A DNA stretch of 64,000 bases from Ectobius pallidus (GCA_964059195.1 CAXKWD010000005.1:146845265-146909264); one strand, 5' to 3'. Positions 1-11,382 are shown, counted from the stretch's first letter. The notes: generated from the sequence alone by a model not told the origin. Made by a program: numbers and translations.

Positions 1-645
1 GCATGCAAGAGGTATGGCTTGACAGGGATGGAGTGGCAGGGAGATATTGGATAGCGGGTTAGACACTGACACACGATGGAAGAATGCTGAGTGGAATTAA
101 CATGAGCCACACAAGAGGCTATGCATCACTCGCCTAATGTCATGAAGCTCATGTAAAGCATGTTCACATACGATTAGCGGCTCATGTTTTGATGTAGGCT
201 CACTGTATGCATGTGCTTTTACCAGCATTAAATGGAGAGATTGAGATAAGATTGTGATATTCTTATATTTTTAAAAAGGCGATTTTTTATTATCATTTTT
301 AAAATTTGTTCCACCTGCGTAAAACACTTACAAGCGAAGTATGCTGTAAATTCATTTGTAAAAAGTAAAAAATCCTGCGTATTTCATTGTATTTTAAAAA
401 GAATAAATTTCACGTACTTAAAAACAATTTACATTCAGCTAGATTTCTCTCCTTATGTAGTAAAATACATATTGTAATTACAGTGAACTATAAATATCTT
501 TCTAAATTAACATAAATCACAGGGATAGTGAATTATGGGTATTTCGAAATTTTCAGGTCCTTATTACCATTTCACGAAGTTCCTATGAGTTGCAAGAGTG
601 AATAGTTTCTTTATAACCAATTTTTATATTAATTTTATATTCGTT
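1..645. other. No recognisable gene
   Basis: AT-rich sequence with frequent stops in all frames. I see no conserved protein, tRNA or clear repeat boundary here. Confidence 0.6.
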
Positions 646-654
646 ACATTCATT

Positions 655-893
655 ATGATATGATGATGAAGTGTTCGGCCCGGACGCCGGTCCTGCCCTG
701 GGACAGAGACGGAGGGGGGGAGGCCCACGGCCCGACACTAGGCCCGATGAAACCACGTAGGGTGGCCAGTTCCTTTCGCGGAATGGGAATGAGAACACAA
801 CACCCAGGAAGGAAACTTTACATCTCTGTAAAATCCCCGTCACGGGAATCGGTGGATGGCAGTCACGCTACCAACTCACCCACGGTGGCGGAC
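655..893 (-). mobile_element. tRNA-derived SINE-like insertion
   Basis: GC-rich insert in AT-rich DNA, flanked by a 9-bp direct repeat ACATTCATT at 646-654 and 894-902, as expected of a target-primed insertion. On the minus strand it opens with a tRNA-like head (GGTGAGTTGGTAGCG, then a weak B-box-like CCGATTCCCG). It ends in a short ATC-rich tail next to the left repeat. Open frames on both strands here are by-products of the GC-rich body. The SINE assignment rests on the head, the tail and the target duplication; I cannot name the family. Confidence 0.6.
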
Positions 894-1509
894 ACATTCA
901 TTTTATATTTATGATAATTAGACTTCGGACTTTCAGGTCGCTAAAAATGCTGTGTTAGGTACCTAAACTAGGCTCTAAAATTGGAAAATAGGTTCTAAAA
1001 ATCGTAAAATAGTCTCTTATAAAATCGTTCAGTTGCCAATTTTCTGAAATACCTCAATTGCAATGCAGAATATTATATTTATTGAAGTCACCATTAATCA
1101 ATAATTATGATAAAACACAGGTACACATAGTTATATAGACCTATATATTCAACCCCTTGTATCCCTCAGTGATTCAGAGAACTACGTTTTTTTTTCTGTT
1201 ATTGGATGTGGGAGTCGGGAGAAAAACACTACATTTTCTTGGGAATTCCAAGGCATTTTTCTACTGAAGACGAAACATTCCTTACTATTTAACCACGTCA
1301 CAAATGTGTCATGTACTGCACATTCCGAGCTAAAAATTTAGTACGAACTGAAAATAAATGCTAGAATTTATAATAAAAAATGACTTATTTTCAACTTTAG
1401 AGGGAAAACAAGCAAAAAAAGGCCATAAACGTAATACCTCAATAACGTAAACATAGGCTGTTTTAGGTTCTATAAAAGTATCAGTTTTAGGCATAGTCAC
1501 TTATGAAAC

Positions 1510-1851
1510 ATCCACTCTTATACAATTCAACGGCCCTAAATAGCGTGCTTGCTCGCCCGCTTCGTGAGACATCGGGTATACTCGGCGATGTTCGTCTCTC
1601 GCAGTCTAAACTTTCATGACGACTACAAAATTAGGAAGGAAAACCGTTTCTTTATTATATAAGGCCTAAGTGAAATGAACATCCACTCTTATACAATTCA
1701 ACGGCCCTAAATAGCGTGCTTGCTCGCCCGCTTCGTGAGACATCGGGTATACTCGGCGATGTTCGTCTCTCGTAGTCTAAACTTTCATGACGACTACAAA
1801 ATTAGGAAGGAAAACCGTTTCTTTATTATATAAGGCCTAAGTGAAATGAAC
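1510..1851. repeat. 171-bp tandem duplication
   Basis: Copy 1 is 1510-1680 and copy 2 is 1681-1851. They differ by eye at one base only (CTCTCGCAGTC against CTCTCGTAGTC). The unit has no open frame of note. Near identity means the duplication is recent compared with the degenerate DNA around it. Confidence 0.9.
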
Positions 1852-2313
1852 ACAATGAACAAATATTCTAAATTTATTTTTACTTACAATTTTCATAGCT
1901 CTGAACCACAAACATTTTTAATAATCTACCCGTGTAATTTTCTTAAAAATCCTGGAGTCAATGAATAATGGCGGGCGTAGCCGGGGGCAACAGCTGTAAA
2001 ATATTGATGGTTTTATCTCTTGAAATATCGCTGATAATAATAATCCAAACAAACCATTCCTTCCCTTGAAACATTATATAATTTCTGAAAATTACACTGA
2101 ATTGATAAAATAAAATTCACATCATATTCATGTCTATAAACAGCTGAGAAACAATACGTATTATAAGTTCACAGGTTCTTTGGAACGGCATAATCGATTC
2201 TGATATAGTTTTCCCAGGGGGCGCTTTCATGTCGTGGAATGTACTCTAAAGCAGGAATTTTAGCTGTTTCATTAATTATTAATGGCTTAGTTTATGAATG
2301 ATTCGCGTGCAAG

Positions 2314-2404
2314 TGTTAATAAATATAATGCTTTAATAATTATTATACTCTTAATTTTTAATTTTTAAAAGAATTATCGTGGCGAAGCCACGGGCACCTC
2401 CTAG
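2314..2404 (+). mobile_element. Helitron 3' end fragment
   Basis: This segment matches the 3' terminal part of the Helitron copies at 51506-52796. It includes a GC hairpin (GTGGCGAAGCCAC), a short spacer and CTAG followed by T, the Helitron 3' signature. No 5' terminus of the same family is visible upstream, so the element is truncated or its 5' part has diverged. Confidence 0.65.
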
Positions 2405-2483
2405 TGCATATACAAGTTTTCGTCCATATATCACTTAAGGATTAGAATAGGTTTTTACCTAAAATCCGAAGTCTAATGATAAT

Positions 2484-4055
2484 TATGGCATTTTTATTCA
2501 TGTATAGGCTACACATTATGTTCATTATATTCATTACATATTTTTTATATTTTATGGGATGTGTCTCATTAATTAATTTTTTTAACGATTATTATTATTA
2601 CTTAACGTTTTCGAATTTATCAGTTTCAGTAAATGATTTTCTGTCTTTGTCTTGTTTCATGTCAGAGAAAATATATTTCTAACATCCTATAGTCCTATCC
2701 AGACGTTAAATTTCATAGCGACTTCACGGGGTTGTCCTTAACAAGTTATTAATGCTGTTTTATTGAAATATTTTTGACCTTTCAAATAATATTTTATACA
2801 CTCGTGGTTTTAGTCACTGTTTCATTTTCGTTACTAGTTGTTTGAAAAGTTATTATAATTAGTATGTTTCTGTTGCCGGTTCCATTGAATACCGTGAACA
2901 ATTGACTCGGAATGTATGCAATATTTGTTAATTATAAGTCAGTCCCATAGGTAATTTTGTTTCGATAAATATTTCTCTCATACGGAAGAGGGAATCGGGC
3001 TATTGTGTATTAAAAAAATTAAACTTGTACCGCGCTTTACGAGTTTTGAAATCAGTTTATATACTATAGCCTTACATAATATAAAACGCTACATTATTGA
3101 TATCCATTGTCATGTTTCAAACTTTCTGTAGCACCCATGAGACAACATCTACAATTTAATAAGCAATACCGCCTATCAGTTTTGTAGTTGATATGAATTC
3201 ATTAAAGAAAAGTTCGGAGTGTAAGTCGAACAAGCATGAAATTGCTAATTTTTTTTTAGATATTTGTATAGTTCTATTTTTTGCTGCTGTTGTTGGTTTT
3301 TGATTTAATGCTGATCTCAATCACCTCTTTAATCGCCCAGTCTCTGCTGTCCTCATTCTTCATGAAGCCCGCCTGTTTTATTGGTTGGCAACCGGCAACT
3401 TTTCTTGTCACAGATGTAATCAGTTTCTTCGTATTGCATGTAAAATATTGACGTTGTCAAAACTTAGTTATATATCGTTATAAAGTAACAAAATATGTAT
3501 TTGTTGAGATGAATAAAGTATTCTCTTTACATAACTTAGAAGAATTACGATGCAAACTTGATGTTTTTAATGGAATTTGCCAGATTTCTTTAGCATTTCT
3601 GTTGGTGTATGGAATACTAAATCCATTGAGCGTTGGAACGAGTTCGCTATCATTCATGTTTTGTAAGATATTATAGACTCACTTCTGGGTAGTGTGTTGC
3701 GACCTTCTCCTATGTTCAGCCCTTCCCTGGCGTGTATCGGTAAAATATCGAACCTCATAGAGTACTCTAGTAATTATTAGTTCTCTCTATATGACAGACT
3801 AGATATGCGAAAGTACTTCCCCGGAAAAAGTAAGCCTGCTTTAAATGCATAAACAAGAACTGCAGTTCAAATTTAACTTGAAACTTACGTGACGACAAAT
3901 AGGAATATTTGCTTTGTAGTTGTAGTGTCTTGTATTATTTTATTAGGTTGTTTGCATAGATAGAATCTACAAAACGGTCAAAATGCAAAAGTTCCAATAA
4001 TTAATTCGAGTAACGAAACTAAAATAACAAACTCGGGAAGCGCGATTACTCATCA
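2484..4055. other. No recognisable gene
   Basis: AT-rich DNA with short unconserved open frames only. The 68-codon frame at 2476-2682 is hydrophobic low-complexity sequence that starts inside a target duplication, and I do not regard it as a gene. Confidence 0.6.
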
Positions 4056-4059
4056 ATAA

Positions 4060-4446
4060 GGGCCTTCTCTCAATGGGTCACTTGTGACGGTCACCGGTGT
4101 TTTCAGTGCACACACCTGGGTCACTTGTGACGGTCACCGCTAGTGACCAAGAGTAGCTACATGATAAAACAATTTGTAATCGCTTTTGACATCCCAAATG
4201 GCAGGTCGACATTCCACTTCACTTGTAAAATCTTCAGTATTAATCAAATATAAACTCATGGCTGGATAACTAATTTCGCTGAGCTCGACTGTACAACTGA
4301 ATTATGTATATACAACTTGCATTGTTGGCACTCATAATGAAAGTGACTGTGCGGTGACCGTCACAAGTGACCCAGTATGAATGCCCCCATTTAAACCAAT
4401 GCTTCTTCGCCGGTGACCGTCACAAGTGACCAAGCGTGAAAAGGCT
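4060..4446. mobile_element. MITE-like element with doubled inverted termini
   Basis: GGTCACTTGTGACGGTCACC occurs twice near the left end (about 4077 and 4112). Its reverse complement occurs twice near the right end (about 4353 and 4412). The outermost inverted match extends outward to about GGCCTTCTC on the left. Each motif is nearly self-complementary (GTCAC..GTGAC, GTGAC..GTCAC). No coding capacity is present. The target duplication is unclear, so I do not assign a superfamily. Confidence 0.65.
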
Positions 4447-5220
4447 ATAAAAGTACAGTGCCCTGCAATAAATGTAAAATACACCTATCATATTTTTTCT
4501 ACCTGTTGATCAAATACAAATAGACTTATAAATAAGTTACTTTAATATATCTTTAAGGCACAGAAGTTAATTTTTTATGTTAGGTTTAGTAAATTAGATT
4601 AACTAATACATTTAATATTATTTGTTTCTGTATACCAAGGATGATGAAATCGATTTGTATGGGTATTGGATACGAGCTTTGGGTCATAATATCCCTTCAA
4701 TATATAAAGAAACATAAATCTACCACATTGAAGATTTTATCTTGCAAGACATTAAACCTGGCATGTAAAACATGATGTCAGGTTGTATGAGAGCTAGTGA
4801 GAAATAAAGGTTCCTCATTCCAGGTCAGTAAATAAAGCCCTTGCATCCTCCTACTCTCATTCTAATCGCCTTAATAGAAGCTATAGGAGACGCGCACAAC
4901 GCTTTGAAGTTGATTGCCATTACGCGTGGATTGTTCAGCTTGCTGTGAACTACCAAATGTCAGCTCGTTGTTATGGACAACGCATCGCTTTTGTATTTTA
5001 TTAACTAATTCATTGCAACGCCATCTATTTTATCGGTTCACATAACACTTCGATATTCGTTAAATTTACCTACAAGGTATCAACCTTCATATGTTCACTA
5101 GGTCACTGCAAATTAACATGTTAAAATCCTTGGTCATTGAAAATTATCATAGGTAATCCCACGAGAATTTACGAGTTAATTTATCTGATGAAACTCGTCA
5201 ACTGGAGTTGGATTTATTAA
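4447..5220. other. No recognisable gene
   Basis: Non-coding AT-rich DNA. The stretch 5151-5220 holds a short palindromic segment (AATCCCACGAG .. AACTCGT) that also lies next to the related repeat copy at about 46790-46860. Confidence 0.55.
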
Positions 5221-5617
5221 GACTATTCCACGAATAAAAATGTAACGGATTATACAAATAATAATTATTTTCATGCTTTATTATATAAAAACAAAACTTA
5301 CAGCTACGAGTTCACGGCATACTATGAATCAACCATCCATGAATCGATTCAAGTTCCCATGTAGTAATCAGTGCTACCAATTGTGCATATAAGACATTGT
5401 TAACTTAATTCAGGTAAGCTTATAGCAGAACAGAAGAAAAACACACGAACTGGCTTGTACCGAATCGAAATTGTGTTTTAACCAATATAAAATCGCTTCC
5501 TCATATTAATAGCAAGCATTTTATAAGATAAGCGATCGTGATTGGTCTATATCCGAGGAATTGCTAAACGTTTTTGGTCAGTATAAAAAACGCGGCATAT
5601 CAGTGGAATCATCTTGT
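5221..5617 (+). mobile_element. Dispersed MITE family R1, copy 1
   Basis: This homologises with 43439-43999 (minus) and 46862-47791 (plus). Shared landmarks are GACTATTCCACGAATAAA near the left end, ACACGAACTGGCTT in the middle, and TTGGTCTATATCCGAGGAAT near the right. In the better preserved copies the ends are short inverted repeats, GACTATTCCAC and GTGGAATAGTC. No transposase is encoded. The superfamily is not determined. Confidence 0.65.
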
Positions 5618-6163
5618 TAAAATATTTTAAATTTTATAAAGTCCGAAATTAAAACTAGTATGAATTAGAATATCAATGTATTACATAAAGGCTCAAATAC
5701 TTCCCAAATAATGATTTTGAAGGATATTTCCTGTTCTATTCATTATCATTTTTCATATCATACTGAACATTTTAACAGCGTTCTAGAAGTCTTCCATGTT
5801 AGATTAGTCATCACCAGGGCCCGGATTCTAATGACATGTCATCTTTTTATTGATGATGAATAGACATTGCCAACTTGTGGATAAATCCTAATCATGGCCT
5901 CTAGGTTATAGAAATGCATTTTTATTATGTCATTTTTTGTCATTTTATGCAATTATATATTTTTAGGGCATTTAGTTCAATTTTAGATCATTATTTTGTC
6001 ATTTTCGTATCATTTGCTTCCTTATTTAGTCATTTTCGTATCATTTGCTTCCTTATTTAGTCATTTTCATATATTTACATTGAGTGCATTGACTTTTTTT
6101 CGTCTCTAGCGGTGCTGTCTTTGAAGTGTTGTTTGTTTAATGCAAGAAGGAAAATTTATTATA

Positions 6164-6662
6164 CAGTGAGTCCATTTTATGAGGAAACCTCGCATCACTG
6201 CCGCATTGCCGCGCTAGGATTGTACACAGCATACAAGCGGTTAGTTGCTTTGGTGTCATGTAGTGAGACGCTTGTCTAATGTTGTATGTTACGTAAGACA
6301 ATAATCGAAAATGTATACGGTTGAACAGCGAATTTATTTGGTGGAATGTTACTTATTGAGAAATAAGCGAATTTATTTGGTGGAATGTTACTTATTGAGA
6401 AATAACCATAGAAGGCGCGTTCGGAGATTTTCTCGTAAATATCCTGACTGTACCATCCGTACAAAATGGTGAGTAATAAGCCTCTACATGTAGGCCTATT
6501 TTGATAATAAGTTGGTTGAGTTATTCTATTTTGTATTGTTTCTAAAGTCTTGATTTGCCGGTAGTAACGGAACACGGTCCCGGCCGGTGCAAGCGCAACA
6601 GCGGGGAAAGTGTGAGCAGGGGCAACGCTGTTAAAAAGTTTCCGCATAAAATGGATTCCCTG
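6164..6662 (+). mobile_element. Tc1/mariner-type MITE nested in hAT-like element
   Basis: The terminal inverted repeats are CAGTGAGTCCATTTTATGAG and the complement of GCATAAAATGGATTCCCTG, which match over about 25 bp with few differences. The dinucleotide TA flanks both ends (6162-6163 and 6663-6664), the Tc1/mariner target. Inside, on the plus strand, is a remnant of a transposase N-terminus at 6311-6472. The rest of the transposase is deleted. Confidence 0.75.
6311..6472 (+). pseudogene. Transposase N-terminal remnant
   Basis: A 53-codon open frame starts at an ATG and begins MYTVEQRIYLVECYLL. It continues with a basic stretch and KYPDCTI, then hits a stop. The pattern resembles the N-terminal DUF4817-type helix-turn-helix region found in insect Tc1/mariner-superfamily transposases. 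Residues 7-19 and 20-32 are a duplicated 13-residue block, from an exact-looking 39-bp in-frame tandem duplication. The catalytic region is absent because the element is internally deleted. The longer minus-strand frame over the same DNA is a shadow. Confidence 0.55.
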
Positions 6663-7054
6663 TATTACTATTGTTATTAGATTTTCTTGGCACCAGAGTC
6701 TGCCACCTGCTTGGATTTGATGGTGCAAACTACTGTTTACCCTCAATAAACAACAATATAATCCGGCAGATCACAAAAGGATGTGCCGAATTTTGACACA
6801 CCAGTGTCTCAGTGCCAGTATAAATTTCCGTGAGAAAAGAACATTCACAACATTACAGTTATTTACAGTTTTTACAACAATGTACAAACTATCTGTAACT
6901 TTGTGTGTACAATAATAATTTTTTTATAATTAAAATATAAGTTTTTAGGTCATTTTTTAAAATTATTAAGTCATTTTATTTAAAATTTAGGGTCATTTTA
7001 TAGGTCATTTTTCAAACAATTTCAGGTCATCAGAATCCGGGCCCTGGTCATCAC

Positions 7055-8128
7055 TTTTATGCATTTTTGTAATAGCAATTACATAATTATTCAAACACAT
7101 TTTGCAATTTGTCTTAATGGATGATGTGACATAATGTCCTTATCAATTACCGCAATGATAAATATAGCTCATCGCTTGATATCGCCATGAACATAAAAAC
7201 TCTACTTTAATTCCGGATATTACCAGAGCTTGCCTGACATTGCACTCTGCCAGACGAATTAAAAACAGGAAATGTTCATTCGCGCCATCTTTAAATTCCA
7301 TTTGCATGTGTGACATCGACTACTTAATTTGACGACAGAATAGGAAATTGTCAGGCAGATTTGATTGCTTAGTGTCATTTGCTTCTATGTAAGAATAATG
7401 TATTTCTTTTTATGTTTTCCTTTGATTGCGTAGTCTATTTTGGACCCATGGTACGATTCGCAGATAATGAATTAATATCCGAAGAGTTTATCTTGAAATT
7501 ACTTTGAATAGTAGCACTTTGTATAATTGCTTCCTATTCCCCGTCAGTCTTACTTGCAAAAAATAGATAAAAATAAAAGTCCTATATAGAGGTTTGATTC
7601 AAACAGTTGACTGATATTGCCTACGTACAATTTGGCGTTTCATTTGCTATCAGAGATGATAAATCTTAATCCAACCACAAGTAATAGGCCTATATTGATT
7701 AACTTAACCTAATGTAAACCCACCTAACCCAAACTAACCTAATCTTGACCAATTTATCTTAATGAAATCGAACCCATAATCTCACCTAACATAACCAGAT
7801 GTAGCTTTATCTAGTGTGTCAATTAAGAAGGCAACATAGAAGCCTGTAGTTGGTCCTTTCGAACTATATTTAAAATGAAAAGGCCATTAACTCTTTATCA
7901 CTTGATATGTAACCCCTAACCTTTCCCCTTCCTACATGTTCATGGATACCAAACTGGGTCTCCTGCGAGACTTTACGTCATAACATCCTCTGAATCCCCT
8001 GTACAAAACTGGTTCATGGGCGTGAACTTTACTACTAGACTTTGGCCGTTCATATCTCATTACTTCATTAGCTATAGTCACAAATTATACATTATTTACG
8101 TTGTGATATATTCCTCCCTATAATGTAA
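7055..8128. other. No recognisable gene
   Basis: AT-rich DNA. The stretch at about 7690-7800 has scattered CCTAACC-like words (CTTAACCTAATG, CACCTAACCC), but no regular telomeric array. Confidence 0.55.
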
Positions 8129-8130
8129 AA

Positions 8131-8340
8131 TACTTGTGAATTTAGTTAAACTAGTTAAGTTATCTAATTTTTTACAAGGCACCCATTACTGCGATTGGGT
8201 TATGTTAATTACCAGGTTGGAGAGCTTTCATCTGCATTAAGCAGCTATCTTCAGTTACTTTACCAACGAGGTAATTAACATTGCCTAATTGCAATAGTGA
8301 GTGTCTAGTAAAAAAATATTTAAGCTAAATTCACAAGTTA
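8131..8340. mobile_element. Foldback MITE-like element
   Basis: Most of this ~210-bp segment is an imperfect inverted repeat. TACTTGTGAATTTAG pairs with CTAAATTCACAAGTTA, and GGTTATGTTAATTACC pairs with GGTAATTAACATTGCC. A ~50-bp centre remains unpaired. No coding capacity or clear target duplication is visible. Confidence 0.6.
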
Positions 8341-8373
8341 TTGCTTCACTACAAAATGGACAACATTCAAAAG

Positions 8374-8690
8374 ACGAGCTAGGTGGCCGAGATGGTAACG
8401 GGAGGACCCAGGTTCAAATCCCGTGCCGGCCAGTTTGACATGGTTTTTCATGGTTTCCCCAGTCGTAAAGGCAAATCCCGAATTGGATATTTACATACCA
8501 TGAATCATCCTCACCATTTCATCCTGTATCATATTCATTTAAATTAATATCAGTTGAAATTTACTCGATAAAATACACTTACAGTCCATAGTTCCATGGC
8601 CTACCCTAATTGTATAGACACAGATCCCGAACTCCTGATATGGCCTCGTAGCTAAAAGGAGTATAAATACAGCTGAATTAAAAAAGAAAA
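8374..8690 (+). mobile_element. tRNA-derived SINE
   Basis: The internal RNA polymerase III boxes are good: A box TGGCCGAGATG at 8384-8394 and B box GGTTCAAATCC at 8411-8421, which fits the consensus. The A-to-B spacing is short for a tRNA. The body is tRNA-unrelated and ends in an A-rich tail before 8690. A short repeat ATTCAA near 8365 and 8690 may be the target duplication. Confidence 0.65.
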
Positions 8691-9509
8691 TTCAAGAGCA
8701 AAACACTTTTACTCCATGAAAGTAGTAAATTCGTGTTACCTAATATTGAACCCTTTTGGAGCCTTCTGTATATTTCCCCGCCATTTTTTGTATTAGTAGG
8801 GATTGCCTAGATGATGTTACTAATAACTATCTATCGAGAAGACCAAGGAAGAAATATGGCAATGCAATCAAAAGATGTATCAAATTATAACTAAATTAAC
8901 AAATGTCTTAAAAAATAGTAGTATAGAGCTTTAATTTCTTTGGAAAATTCGCCCCCGCTTCGCTTTCGCGAAAACTCAGCAAGATCTTTACTTGTGGCAT
9001 TACCTATGGACATTTATACTGAATTCACAGAATAAGATAGGCCTATAGAATACAATTCCATGAGACTACCGTCGCCATTTATTGTTGAAAACTAAGGAAG
9101 CTGCAGGTTTCAGAAAGTGGAGAAAGAATGTTGATTCTCTTGAGTTTATTCTGATCCTGTAAGATTGATGCGCAGAATGCCGTTTGAGTTTGGACAGGGG
9201 ATATTTGAAATGGTTGGAGGAGACCCTTGCAGTGTCAAGCGTAGACGGGCTCGCACATTCACAAACACACGCACTGAGAAGGAACCACTTGTTGCGTTGT
9301 TTCAAAGTCAATCCACAATCTCCTATGTTCTTTCAATCTGTTCTCTCAACTTGTACCGGCTCTCCAAGTTTCCATCTAGCATATACTAAACTTCCTTTTT
9401 GATAGAAATATGGAGAAACTTGATAATAAAAAACCTTTTTTATGTAATTGAACATCACACTCTTCTATTATTTGCAGTGCGTTCTATTGCTCAAACGTAG
9501 TTGGTCAAG
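8691..9509. other. No recognised gene
   Basis: Overlapping short frames lie on both strands at 9066-9402. The region 9100-9300 is less AT-rich than its surroundings, and the plus frame is rich in Arg/Thr. I recognise no domain, start context or splice structure, so I leave it unannotated as coding. Confidence 0.45.
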
Positions 9510-9615
9510 CAGGGCCAGAATTTTTAGGTTCTTATAAACCTACTATTAGTTTTTTAAACATATTAAAATAGATTTATTTTAATTTTTTTTTTTTTTTACA
9601 ATTTAGAGGCAATTT
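9510..9615 (+). mobile_element. hAT-like element, left-end fragment
   Basis: It begins CAGGGCCAGAATTTTTAGG and then tracks the left part of the element at 41421-42213 (TATTAAAATAG..TTATTT). It stops where Helitron-like sequence starts near 9616. No matching right terminus was found, so it is a truncated copy. Confidence 0.55.
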
Positions 9616-10140
9616 TTAAAGTGAGTTTCGTCCAAATCATTCAGTGTTTTCCCATTTAGGTCTGCATTCATTTCCCAGTCCGTCCACCTATGTAAAAATA
9701 ATTAAGATCTGTGCGTGCCGTAGCGTTATAAACAAATAAATCAACCAGAGTGGGCTAACAAAATTTAAGCGATCAACAAATTAATGAGTTACGTTGAAAA
9801 AAAAAACTATTTTGCCAATCATCTTTCTTTCCCGGTTGCTATGGTTGCAGAGTAAGGCCATCTGCAATTAATTTTGCAATTGATATTTTACTAGCCAATA
9901 ACTAGTAGGCTATTTCGATAATATAAAAATTCACGCTTTCTGAAATTTTTTTGCTCATAACTCGAAAGCAAAAACGGAAATTCAAAATCAGACTTTAAGG
10001 TGCATTCGGACATCCTTTCAGTTCATCTATGTTAAAAATTTCAGATCTCTGAAAGGAGTAGATATGGCTGGACATCGCACACAGACAGCAGACAGACAGA
10101 AAGACAGAGAGACAAATACCTTCTGTTTATTATGTACGCG
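9616..10140 (-). mobile_element. Helitron fragment
   Basis: Read on the minus strand from about 10138, it has the family leader (AATAAACAGAAGG.., then a CTGTCTGT run), GAGATCTGAAATTTTTAACA, and the GTCCGAATGCACC region. It ends near the ACGAAACTCACT motif at about 9620. All of these are shared in order with 51506-52796. The 3' hairpin and CTAG are missing. Confidence 0.65.
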
Positions 10141-10204
10141 TAGAATACTGATGAATATACCTTATTAAGTGCCAGTATGGTACTTTATGAGATTGTGTGG
10201 GGGA

Positions 10205-11020
10205 CGAAAAATGTCTGTCCGTCTGTCTGTCTGTCCGTCCGTGTGTCTGTACGCACTCTAACTCAAATACGCTTTTTCGGATTTTCATGAAACTTGGAAA
10301 ACACATTTATAATGTCAATGGGAAGAACCCTATTGATATTGAACCAAATCGGTTCACCGGTACCGGAGTAATGCCCAATTTAGTGCCTATTTTAATAGAT
10401 TATGGCGCCTTTCTAATAGAAAGGCGCCATAATTCAAATACGCTGTATCGGATTTCCATTAAACTTGGTATACGCATTTATGACATCCATGAAAAGTACT
10501 CTGTTAAATTTGAACCTAATCTGTTGACCGGTACCGGAGTAAAACCCAATTTAGTGTATATTTTAAAGGCGCAATAGCTCAAATACGCCTTATCGGATAT
10601 TTATGAAACTTCGTATACGCATTTATACTATCCATGGAAAGACGTCTGTTGATGTTCAACCAAATCGGTTGGCCAGTACCGGAATAATGCCCAATTTATT
10701 GTCTTTTATGTTAATATATGAGAAGTCGCGATAACTCAAATATGCTTTATTGGATTTTCCTGAAACTTTGTATACCCATTTATAATGTACATGGGAAGAC
10801 GTCTACCGATATTGGACCAAATCGGTTGTCCGGTACCGGAGTAAAACCCAATTTAGTGTCTATTTTAAAAACGCGGTAACTCAAATACGCTTTACCGGAT
10901 TTTTATGGAATTTGGTATACACATTTATAGTGTTCATGGGAAGAGGTCTACTGATACTGGATGAAATCGGTTCACCTGTTTCGGAGTAATGCTCAATTTG
11001 GTGCCTATTTTATGATAATA
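10205..11020 (+). repeat. Five-unit tandem repeat (~145-170 bp) behind a CTGTCTGT leader
   Basis: Each unit starts near AACTCAAATACGCTTTATCG, passes TTTATGAAACTTGGTATACG, and ends ACCGGTACCGGAGTAATGCC then CAATTTAGTGCC. Unit starts are near 10260, 10432, 10578, 10733 and 10877. A 126-codon frame at 10197-10577 reads two units in phase, but later units carry stops and indels, so coding is doubtful. A single inverted copy of the same unit and leader lies at 20284-20480. The leader suggests a Helitron-related origin. Confidence 0.75.
10399..10433. repeat. Perfect 16-bp hairpin
   Basis: ATTATGGCGCCTTTCT (10399-10414), loop AAT, then its exact reverse complement (10418-10433). It sits between the first two units of the tandem repeat and is GC-rich for this region. 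Confidence 0.9.
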
Positions 11021-11194
11021 TACGTATTCGAAAGAATTTATATTTAAAAAAAAGCAAATCATTTATCATGACAACATAGTCAATTGTTTTACTGTGATAT
11101 TTTACGGCTTTGGAAATTAAAATAGAGATAGCTATGACCAAAACCACTATTGTTTTACATGCGCTTATAACTTACAACTAGACCGTTAAACTGA

Positions 11195-11380
11195 CCCAGG
11201 TGACCGAGATGGTAACGTTTTGGCCTCACGTTATGGAGTTCCATAGTTCAAATCCCGAAACCAGCCAATTTCACTTTCTTTTTCGTATTTTTATGTGAGT
11301 GTGCGATTGTCAAGATATCAAAAATCTGTACAGTTCAGCTGATGCTGGAAGATTTTAATCTGATAAAAAGAAAACTAGAC
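11195..11380 (+). mobile_element. tRNA-derived SINE head
   Basis: A box TGACCGAGATG begins at 11211 and B box AGTTCAAATCC is at 11245-11255, the spacing of a short tRNA-like promoter. A CCAGCC-type end follows, as in the SINE at 8374. The downstream boundary is unclear because it runs into the dispersed repeat at 11383. Confidence 0.55.
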
Positions 11381-11382
11381 CT

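Larger units (their letters stand above)
919..2475. mobile_element. Non-autonomous hAT-like DNA transposon
   Basis: The ends are inverted: TAGACTTCGGACTTTCAGG on the left, and the complement of CCTAAAATCCGAAGTCTA on the right. The 8-bp direct repeat ATGATAAT flanks it at 911-918 and 2476-2483. An 8-bp target duplication with short terminal inverted repeats is the hallmark of the hAT superfamily. No transposase frame remains. The interior holds a 171-bp tandem duplication and a Helitron 3' end, so it is a composite of several insertions. Confidence 0.7.
5815..7046. mobile_element. Non-autonomous hAT-like transposon (CAGGGCCCGG family)
   Basis: The terminal inverted repeats are CAGGGCCCGGATTCTAATGA and the complement of TCATCAGAATCCGGGCCCTG. 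The 8-bp target duplication GTCATCAC lies at 5807-5814 and 7047-7054. The interior is AT-rich with many TCATTTT runs and no hAT transposase. A mariner-type MITE is nested at 6164-6662. The same terminal motif marks elements at 31243-31847 and 41421-42213 and fragments near 9510 and 62539. Confidence 0.85.

Noticed and set aside
660..914. 84-codon plus frame and overlapping minus frame
   Set aside because: They lie across a SINE bounded by a 9-bp duplication; no protein signature.
6276..6746. 156-codon minus frame with a duplicated segment
   Set aside because: The plus strand carries the recognisable transposase remnant. The minus frame spans the edge of the nested MITE and is a shadow.
8411..8421. 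Possible genuine tRNA gene at the B box near 8411
   Set aside because: The spacing to the A box is too short and there is no acceptor stem pairing; it fits a SINE head.
9066..9402. Overlapping 72-81-codon frames on both strands as a small gene
   Set aside because: Three frames are open at once over a locally GC-richer stretch. No domain, splice sites or homology is recognised.
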